Below are positions 7,689 to 12,946 of a stretch of DNA of 12,946 nucleotides, in pieces. Numbering within the stretch: the stretch's first letter is position 1; every line of letters starts with the position of its first letter. The notes below the pieces were generated by a model. That model was given only the letters and a program-made list of their open reading frames with translations. It did not search any database and was not told the origin of the DNA. Made by a program: the position numbers and the translations under genes. This stretch comes from Helicobacter sp. (GTDB lineage: Bacteria > Campylobacterota > Campylobacteria > Campylobacterales > Helicobacteraceae): NCBI GenBank assembly GCA_029264655.1, contig JARHZY010000033.1, forward strand, positions 1 through 12,946. The letters are read 5' to 3'.

Positions 7689-8978
7689 ATGCATCTCCAG
7701 CAGTTGCATGATATTGCACATTTATTTTGTTCGCACAAAATCATTACTTATATTGCACGTATTAGCGATAATGTAATACATATGCGGCTTGATACAACAG
7801 ATTATTATATTGATCTTGATAAAGGACAACCAAGAATCTATAGCCACCAACATTTACTTAAAACAAAGCAATATAATGCACCATTTGATATTGCCATGAG
7901 CAAGTATCTTTATAAAGCCAATATCATAACATGTAGGCTTGATGGCATGAATAAGATTTTACAACTTTCTTGTGTTTATAAAAATATGTATAAAAGTGTA
8001 ACAACGCTTTTTCAAATTGAGCTTATAAGCCGTGCTACAAATGCAATCATTATACAACATGATAGGGTAATAGCAGCATTGCGATTTTATGATTCTAAGA
8101 AACGGCAGGTGCTTCCTAGAATGCTTTTAACGCCTTTAGAGCAACCAAACTTTACAAAAGATTTCGTTACAAATAGTCCTATAGAAACACTCAATATGTT
8201 GAAAAGAGAATATATTGCTATGCAAGCAACTTTGTTGGAGCAAAAACGCACAAAAATATTGCATTTTTTAGAGGTAAAAAAAGCAAAGCTTATGCAACTT
8301 CTTAGCGAATTGCCGCAAATTGATGCACTTATAGTGGAAAGAGATACACAATTTATGCTTGCAAATTATATTTTAACACATTTAGATTCTATTCCAAATT
8401 ATGCAACAAAGGTTATAATTTATGGAAAAAGCTATACTATCCCAAGTGCTCCTAAGCCAAGTATGGCAAGCGATAAACTTTTTAAACAGGTTAAAAAAAC
8501 AAAGCAAAAAATAGCACATATCCATATGCAAAGAGAGAATCTAGAATCTAAAATTACTTTTTTATCTAATCAAATATTATTTGCCTATCATGCAACCAAT
8601 CAAGAATTAACAATACTTATGCCTAAAAAACAAGAAGTAAAAAAAGAACAAAAAAGCCATTATGCAAGTTTTTATATTGATGGGATTCGTGTTAGCATTG
8701 GGAGAAATGAGCGTGAAAATATAAAGCTTTTACAAGATTCGAAAGCTGATTTTTTATGGTTACATATTTGTGATATTCCATCATCACATCTTATTATCCA
8801 TGCGAATCGCGTAGGCGAGCATGTATTAAGATATGCTGGAATCTTGCTTGCTAAACTTTGTGGTATAAAAGATAACAAAATTGTGATAGACTATACAAAA
8901 CGCAGATTTGTTAAGCTTACGCAAGGTGCACATGTCGTCTATGCAAAAGAAAGCAAACTGCATTTACAGCTACATTAA
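7689..8978 (+). CDS. NFACT family protein (RqcH/Fbp-like), short form
   Basis: The 429-residue product belongs to the NFACT family. Its characterised members (RqcH, Rqc2) bind obstructed 50S subunits with tRNA, and RqcH adds alanine tails to stalled chains; older names are fibronectin- or fibrinogen-binding protein. Residues 1-150 fit a diverged NFACT-N domain, 165-300 are helical and coiled-coil rich, and 324-420 are a clear NFACT-R domain: FYIDGIRVSIGRNERENIKL (328-347), then DFLWLHICDIPSSHLIIHA (354-372). It is much shorter than the roughly 570 residues of B. subtilis RqcH. The Asp-Arg pair important in RqcH falls, by eye, on Asn88-Lys89 here. AAGGA is 6 bases before the ATG. The stop overlaps the ribosome site of the next gene. 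Confidence 0.88.
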   Translation: MHLQQLHDIAHLFCSHKIITYIARISDNVIHMRLDTTDYYIDLDKGQPRIYSHQHLLKTKQYNAPFDIAMSKYLYKANIITCRLDGMNKILQLSCVYKNMYKSVTTLFQIELISRATNAIIIQHDRVIAALRFYDSKKRQVLPRMLLTPLEQPNFTKDFVTNSPIETLNMLKREYIAMQATLLEQKRTKILHFLEVKKAKLMQLLSELPQIDALIVERDTQFMLANYILTHLDSIPNYATKVIIYGKSYTIPSAPKPSMASDKLFKQVKKTKQKIAHIHMQRENLESKITFLSNQILFAYHATNQELTILMPKKQEVKKEQKSHYASFYIDGIRVSIGRNERENIKLLQDSKADFLWLHICDIPSSHLIIHANRVGEHVLRYAGILLAKLCGIKDNKIVIDYTKRRFVKLTQGAHVVYAKESKLHLQLH

Positions 8979-8988
8979 GGAGTAGCCT

Positions 8989-9351
8989 ATGGCTTTAAAT
9001 ACAATTGGAAATATGACTTATATCAATCAAGCAAGTAGTGCAACTTCAGCATTGCATGCGAACAATATGCCACAACAAACACCAATAAATCACGCTCTTT
9101 TTCATGAGCAAATGCAAAAGGTAGAGGAAGTGCGTCCTGCAGAAGAACTCCATAAAACAGAAGATAGAGAGGGTAATGGCAAACGTGAGTTTGAGGAACA
9201 AGAGTCAAAAGAAGAGGAACAAACACAAGATTTTCAAGAACAAATAGAACAAGCAGTAGTAAAGCAAAAGAAAAAGAAAGATGAGCGTATTATAACAGAA
9301 GAAGAAATGCTTATGCGTCCTGAAACACATTTGCTTGATATTAAGGGCTAG
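8989..9351 (+). CDS. Small charged, probably disordered protein
   Basis: This 120-residue protein begins ALNTIGNMTYINQ, a start I associate, without certainty, with a conserved family of small campylobacterotal proteins. The middle (38-98) is almost only Glu, Gln, Lys and Arg and should be disordered or a single charged helix. Towards the C terminus follows ERIITEEEMLMRPETHLLDI. There is no signal peptide, membrane segment or cysteine. AAGGAG at 8977-8982 overlaps the NFACT stop and lies 6 bases before the ATG, so the two are one operon. Function unknown. Confidence 0.75.
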   Translation: MALNTIGNMTYINQASSATSALHANNMPQQTPINHALFHEQMQKVEEVRPAEELHKTEDREGNGKREFEEQESKEEEQTQDFQEQIEQAVVKQKKKKDERIITEEEMLMRPETHLLDIKG

Positions 9352-9670
9352 CTTTAATATAATAGTATCGCTACATGAATTGCAAATTACTTTTAAGTGG
9401 TAGATACACCTGTATAGAAAGCTTTTTATTGATTGTAATGAAAATTATCTGCATGCATATAAAATATTTTCAATATGTAAAAGGGTATTTAAAAATAATT
9501 GGAATATAATAGCTATTGGCATAACATATATAACATGCATGTAATAAAAATAACAATATAATTATGATATATTGATAGCATATAATAGTGATTTATTGGC
9601 TCAAATTATCCAATACAACATTACATAATCATTTTTATTTTATGATAAATTAGGAGAATTTATAATATAG
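9352..9670. other. Non-coding AT-rich stretch before the coaE remnant
   Basis: No supported gene is seen. The stretch has short palindromes (TGCATGCA near 9450, ACATGCATGT at 9533-9542), a TATAAT at 9581-9586 and AGGAG near 9652 with no start codon at proper distance. It may be decayed coding sequence, since it runs straight into the coaE remnant, but I could not read a protein from it. Confidence 0.5.
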
Positions 9671-9949
9671 TATATTGGGTTTATAGGGCTTGTGCAAATG
9701 AGTAAAAATAAAAAAGATTACCAATAATATGTGTTTATGCTTCACAAGATTTACAGCTACAAAGAATTATGGATAGAGATAAATTAAAAAAAAGATAAAG
9801 CAATGCAAAGGATAAATTCTCAAATAGATATTGAAATTAAAAAAAATAAAAGTGATTTTGTAATAGACAATTCAAGCAATTTAAAGTCATTAGAAACAAA
9901 TATAAATAATTTTTTAGAATCTTTTAAAAAAGAATATGATTTATATTAA
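9671..9949 (+). pseudogene. coaE: Remnant of dephospho-CoA kinase gene (C-terminal part, frameshifted)
   Basis: CoaE phosphorylates dephospho-CoA in the last step of CoA synthesis. From 9721 the frame reads PIICVYASQDLQLQRIMDRD, then KLKK and a stop (9796-9798). Removing one A from the run at 9786-9793 restores the frame, which continues to AMQRINSQIDIEIKKNKSDF (about 9800-9859), VIDNSSNLKSLE and the stop at 9947-9949. These are the CoaE motifs VYAP..LQ..R...RD, A..RI..Q...E.K...ADYVIDN in correct order and spacing. Upstream, 9680-9720 in a different frame resembles the family's IPLFFE...K..YP region, which implies a second frameshift near 9720. The P-loop half is missing. CoA synthesis is essential, so an intact copy should lie elsewhere. 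Confidence 0.8.
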
Positions 9950-10039
9950 ATTTTTTACTAAAAAATAATTTTAAATTGTTTATAAATATTTTATATACAG
10001 AATTAGTTTATATATTTTTCAATTAATATTAATTTTTTA

Positions 10040-11878
10040 TTACATATTTTTATAATGTATATTTAATTCTTTTACTAATCTATCCATTCTTACTTTATTT
10101 ATACCATGTGTATCACAAGCTTGTTTTAAAGTTTCCATTGGTGCTTTGTTGCAACTAAGACAATATAATCCGTATCTAGACATAATTTTGCTACCTATTG
10201 TTCCAGTTTTTTCCATTATATCAGCAACATTATTGTCTTGTGTTATTGAATCTTTTATTAGTGTTGTATTTATTCTTGGATTTTTTAAATAAAATGGTGT
10301 TTGTAGGATTCTCCAAAATTCTGTATGGTAAATATCTGGATTTCTACTACATTCACACCAATAACCTATAGTTGCTTCATCCCAAGATTCATTGTGTTTG
10401 CATATATACATTAAAATTTCACTAGGTATTTTTATTGTTAAATTTGGTGTTTCCAAAACAGAGTCTAATATTTTTAAAATTCCATTGTTAATCTCAAAAG
10501 AAAATGCATTTTTAATATTATAATCTGGATATATCGTTACACTTAAATTTTCACAAAAACACATTTCTGGTATTAGATTTAATTTTTCAAAATACTCAAA
10601 TATAATATTTTTATCAAACTTATATTCTTGTTTATTTGGATAGTATTTTTCAAACTCTTTTTTATTAAAATCATTTTTTATACTATTAATGATTGAATCA
10701 AGATTATATAAATCTTTATTTCTATTTAATTTATTAATATGATTATTTTTAATATCAAAAGAATCCCCGGCTAACATATCAATTACCATTATATTACTAT
10801 TTTCAAATTTTCTACACACATCATTAATTGTATTTTTTTGAATAATTTGCATGTATTTAATATGATCTGGGTGATTTAATATGAAATGTGATGCAAAGGG
10901 TAAAAAGTATCTTGCATTATATAATTTACATGCCTCATAAAGCATATCTAATGTGGCAGTTTTGCTATTATTGTAAATATTAATTTTTTCTTTGTTTGTT
11001 AAATGAGTATATGTTGCAGGATAACCTGAAGCACCAGGAGAAAATGCAGCACAAATACAATCCACATTTCCTATATCACGGTGTATTCTATAATTTAATC
11101 CAGCATCATTCATATTTAATATTTTAAAACTATCAATTTCTATTAATATTTGTGCATCATTCCAAATAGATGCCGGTTCATAAATAGTAATTTTAAAATT
11201 ATTCGCTATTTTTATGCATTCTCCAAAATTAACGCTAAAAATATTGTTAAATTTTAAGTTTTTTAGTTTTTTTTCAAGCCTATTATTTAAAAAAGAAGGT
11301 ATATAGATAGCTACATTTTTGTCTATTTGCTTAAGTGTTTCTATGTGAAAATGATCGCTATGTTCATGTGAAATAAAAATAGCATTTGGTTTTAAATCTT
11401 TTGTTTTTATAACTGGTTTTGGATAGTGTCTCCATGCACCAAAAAATGCATAGCCTTCTATCCATGGATCACAGATTAAAGTAAAATCTTTTCTTTTGAA
11501 TTCAAGTGTAGCATGTGAGTGCAACGATATTGTAGTGTCTATGGGGGGGGGGGGGGTAATATTTAATGTATTTGTATATTTTTTATTGTATATAGCATTT
11601 TTTAAATAAATATCATTATTGTCATCTATATATAACTCATGTTCAAAAAGTTTAGCATTTTTTATATTAATTGAATTACCATTATCTTTATTGAAACGCC
11701 AATTATGATTTTTGCAGTAAATTTCACTACAATTATAATCTAAAATGCTTCCTTGATGTGGGCATATAGAATCATATATTTTTATTATATTGTGGTTTTT
11801 AGTTATAAAAAATTTATGTTTATTGATATGAATTTCATTGACACCATCTTTTAAATCATTTATATTTGCAATTTTCAT
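10040..11878 (-). CDS. CMP-Neu5Ac hydroxylase-like Rieske/MBL-fold protein with C-terminal CxxC domain; phase-variable C14 tract
   Basis: The 612-residue protein follows vertebrate CMP-N-acetylneuraminate hydroxylase (CMAH) along its length. Rieske [2Fe-2S] ligands are C39 and H41 (CPHQG) and C55 and H58 (CKNHNW). The hydrolase fold has CDPWIEGYAFFGAW (136-149), ISHEHSDH (169-176, HxHxDH), NDAG (257-260), SPGASGYP (280-287) and LPFASHF (326-332). The C-terminal CMAH part ends in RNPDIYHTEFW (512-522). Residues about 543-608 are an added DUF1858-like domain with CLSC at 573-576. CMAH makes CMP-Neu5Gc; bacterial relatives have unknown substrates, and no sialic acid gene is in the window. The codons for T108-P112 are a run of 14 C, in frame as given. 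AAAGGTG precedes the ATG, 13 bases after ppiA. Confidence 0.88.
   Translation of the reverse strand: MKIANINDLKDGVNEIHINKHKFFITKNHNIIKIYDSICPHQGSILDYNCSEIYCKNHNWRFNKDNGNSINIKNAKLFEHELYIDDNNDIYLKNAIYNKKYTNTLNITPPPPIDTTISLHSHATLEFKRKDFTLICDPWIEGYAFFGAWRHYPKPVIKTKDLKPNAIFISHEHSDHFHIETLKQIDKNVAIYIPSFLNNRLEKKLKNLKFNNIFSVNFGECIKIANNFKITIYEPASIWNDAQILIEIDSFKILNMNDAGLNYRIHRDIGNVDCICAAFSPGASGYPATYTHLTNKEKINIYNNSKTATLDMLYEACKLYNARYFLPFASHFILNHPDHIKYMQIIQKNTINDVCRKFENSNIMVIDMLAGDSFDIKNNHINKLNRNKDLYNLDSIINSIKNDFNKKEFEKYYPNKQEYKFDKNIIFEYFEKLNLIPEMCFCENLSVTIYPDYNIKNAFSFEINNGILKILDSVLETPNLTIKIPSEILMYICKHNESWDEATIGYWCECSRNPDIYHTEFWRILQTPFYLKNPRINTTLIKDSITQDNNVADIMEKTGTIGSKIMSRYGLYCLSCNKAPMETLKQACDTHGINKVRMDRLVKELNIHYKNM
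11543..11556. repeat. Homopolymer tract G14 (C14 on coding strand), probable phase-variation switch
   Basis: Fourteen uninterrupted G on the plus strand lie inside the CMAH-like gene, whose coding strand reads ACC CCC CCC CCC CCC ATA. With 13 C the next codons are CCA TAG, an immediate stop. With 15 C the frame meets TGA after 13 codons. Long G/C runs are very unlikely by chance in such AT-rich DNA and are the usual slippage switches of Helicobacter and Campylobacter. Confidence 0.9.
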
Positions 11879-11891
11879 CTTTACACCTTTA

Positions 11892-12380
11892 CTATATTTT
11901 ATCTACAACTTTTATGTTTTGTATTATATCGCCTTGTTTTATAGAATCTAGTGTAGCTAAACTTTCTTCATCTATTATTTTACCAAATGTTGTATGTTCT
12001 CCGTTTAAATGTGGTTGTGGTGAAAAGCATATAAAGAATTGACTACCCCCTGTATCTCTACCAGCATGTGCCATTGATATTGTTCCCCTTTCATGTTTAT
12101 TTGGATTATTTTTTAATTCACATTTGATTCTATATCCTGGACCACCAGTTCCATTACCAATTGGGCAACCGCCTTGTGCCATAAAGTTTTCTATAACTCT
12201 ATGAAATTTTAAATTATCATAAAATCCGTTGTTTGCTAAATTAGCAAAATTTGTAATAGTTTGTGGTGCAGAATCTATAAATAATCTTAAACGCATAACA
12301 CCTTTGTTTGTTGTTATTATTGCATATTGAAGCTTTTGCAATTCCTCTTTAACAATTGTAAATTCCTTAAGTTCTTCCAT
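11892..12380 (-). CDS. ppiA: Cyclophilin-type peptidyl-prolyl cis-trans isomerase
   Basis: The 162-residue enzyme speeds cis-trans isomerisation at proline in protein folding. It is a single cyclophilin domain without signal peptide, so cytoplasmic, and it resembles the 162-residue H. pylori protein closely. Active-site positions are visible: FHRVI (R61), NFMAQGG (F66, M67, Q69), GTGGPGYRIKCE (77-88), SMAHAGRDTGGSQFF (102-116, with Q114 and F116) and HLNGEHTTFG (124-133). H124 replaces the tryptophan of human cyclophilin A that contacts cyclosporin, as is usual in bacterial forms. AAGGA (12388-12392 on the minus strand) lies 7 bases before the ATG; TAGAAT on the minus strand at 12419-12424 is a possible -10 box. 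It is the first gene of an operon with the CMAH-like gene. Confidence 0.97.
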   Translation of the reverse strand: MEELKEFTIVKEELQKLQYAIITTNKGVMRLRLFIDSAPQTITNFANLANNGFYDNLKFHRVIENFMAQGGCPIGNGTGGPGYRIKCELKNNPNKHERGTISMAHAGRDTGGSQFFICFSPQPHLNGEHTTFGKIIDEESLATLDSIKQGDIIQNIKVVDKI

Positions 12381-12457
12381 AGTTAAATCCTTATATTAAA
12401 AAATGAATATAAGTAGTAATTCTATCAATTTTACAAATAATTTTCAAGATTTAATGC

Positions 12458-12463
12458 TATAAT
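12458..12463 (+). promoter_or_regulatory. Extended -10 promoter of the small secreted protein gene
   Basis: TGCTATAAT is an extended -10 box followed by an A/T-rich leader of about 43 bases to the ribosome site GGAGA at 12501-12505. It points away from ppiA and fits the 62-residue gene at 12513. Confidence 0.5.
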
Positions 12464-12512
12464 TTTTTTAAATTAAATATGCTTAATAAATAAATTATTT
12501 GGAGATATTATT

Positions 12513-12701
12513 ATGTTTAGCATTAATTATCGTTTTTTAATAATTGTATGTATATTGTTCTTCCCTATAATGTTAGTTAATGCTGATACAATGGATTTTG
12601 ATTGTGATGATTTATATGGATGCAGTAAAGATAATGTTATAATATTGTTTACTTATGAATTTTTGTTTATTTATTTAAAATCTATATCCCAATTATTGTA
12701 A
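12513..12701 (+). CDS. Short signal-peptide protein, hypothetical, possibly truncated
   Basis: The 62-residue product opens with a clear Sec signal peptide: hydrophobic 8-21 and a VNA cleavage site at 22-24. The mature part starts DTMDFDCDDLYGCSKDN, with two cysteines in an acidic segment, then a hydrophobic stretch at about 43-54. GGAGA lies 7 bases upstream and an extended -10 box further up, so it is probably expressed. The abrupt end, two stop codons in a row and the broken frames after it suggest the N-terminal part of a formerly longer secreted or membrane protein. I recognise no family. Confidence 0.55.
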   Translation: MFSINYRFLIIVCILFFPIMLVNADTMDFDCDDLYGCSKDNVIILFTYEFLFIYLKSISQLL

Positions 12702-12869
12702 TAATGGCATATTTATTGCAAAGAATATGGTAAATATTTTTGGGTATTTATCTATTAATACTACTAACCTTAGCGTTCATTTTAAATATATAGAAATAAA
12801 AATACCAATAAATGTGGGCGATTGATTGGAAAGGTGTTTTATTGAATATGCAATAGAAATGGGTAAGAT
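12702..12869. other. Probable decayed coding sequence
   Basis: Short frames follow each other without a supported gene. One runs from ATG at 12727 for 32 codons to TGA at 12823, then goes on in the same frame (ERCFIEYAIEMGKI) to a TGA at 12871. This looks like a broken gene, possibly the rest of the one starting at 12513, but the evidence is weak. Confidence 0.3.
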
Positions 12870-12946
12870 ATGAAATTTAAAACCAAAAAATCAAAAGAAA
12901 TTCAAGATGAATATGGAATCTTGATTTATACTCCACTCAAGAAAAG
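12870..12946 (+). CDS. Partial gene running off the right end
   Basis: An open frame starts with ATG at 12870 and is still open at the window end after 25 codons. It begins MKFKTKKSKEIQDEYG, followed by a hydrophobic-polar stretch (ILIYTPL). The ATG overlaps the TGA of the preceding frame (ATGA), a usual coupling arrangement. The upstream GGGTAAG is a poor ribosome site. Too little is visible to name it. Confidence 0.4.
   Translation, partial: MKFKTKKSKEIQDEYGILIYTPLKK

Noticed and set aside
9450..9542. ATGCAT-centred palindromes TGCATGCA and ACATGCATGT as attachment or regulatory sites
   Set aside because: Short, not repeated at a second boundary, and no integrase is present.
1..12946. CRISPR array, tRNA, rRNA, prophage or transposon
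   Set aside because: I saw no regularly spaced repeats, cloverleaf, rRNA-like stretch, transposase or phage structural gene.

Overview
The window looks like chromosome of an AT-rich campylobacterotal bacterium, most likely an enterohepatic-type Helicobacter. The grounds are the frequent AGAATC/TAGAATCT words, AAGGA-type ribosome sites, -10 boxes without clear -35 boxes, and proteins I recognise as Helicobacter-like: SodB, a short NFACT protein, a 162-residue cyclophilin and a CoaE remnant. The species cannot be fixed from the sequence. I see no tRNA, rRNA, CRISPR array, insertion sequence or integrase.

Left part (1-3325): a secreted protein of MORN-type repeats (14-1036, +), whose two halves are an internal duplication, converges on a UvrD/PcrA/Rep-like helicase (1274-3325, -).

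Middle (3326-9351): a 333-base AT-rich gap holds the probable divergent promoters of the helicase and of a helix-turn-helix protein, which lies 12 bases before msrA. After a 400-base gap comes an orphan ZnuB-type metal ABC permease coupled to an 84-residue coiled-coil membrane protein. This pair converges on sodB (-) around a long imperfect hairpin. Divergent from sodB is an NFACT (RqcH-like) gene followed by a 120-residue disordered charged protein. MsrA and SodB serve oxidative defence, the permease probably handles zinc or manganese, and the NFACT protein probably handles stalled ribosomes.

Right part (9352-12946): the sequence becomes even richer in A+T. A 688-base gap ends in the decayed C-terminal part of a dephospho-CoA kinase gene (coaE), with at least one and probably two frameshifts. 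Next is a two-gene operon on the minus strand: a cyclophilin (ppiA), then a 612-residue protein. The latter aligns by eye along its whole length with vertebrate CMP-N-acetylneuraminate hydroxylase (Rieske + metallo-beta-lactamase fold + C-terminal region) and carries an extra C-terminal DUF1858-like CxxC domain. Its gene contains an uninterrupted run of 14 C (14 G on +) in the linker between the Rieske and hydrolase domains. Loss or gain of one base ends translation at once or after 13 codons. This is the strongest candidate for an undescribed system: a phase-variable CMAH-family enzyme. Divergent from ppiA is a short signal-peptide gene, followed by apparently broken sequence and a gene running off the right end.
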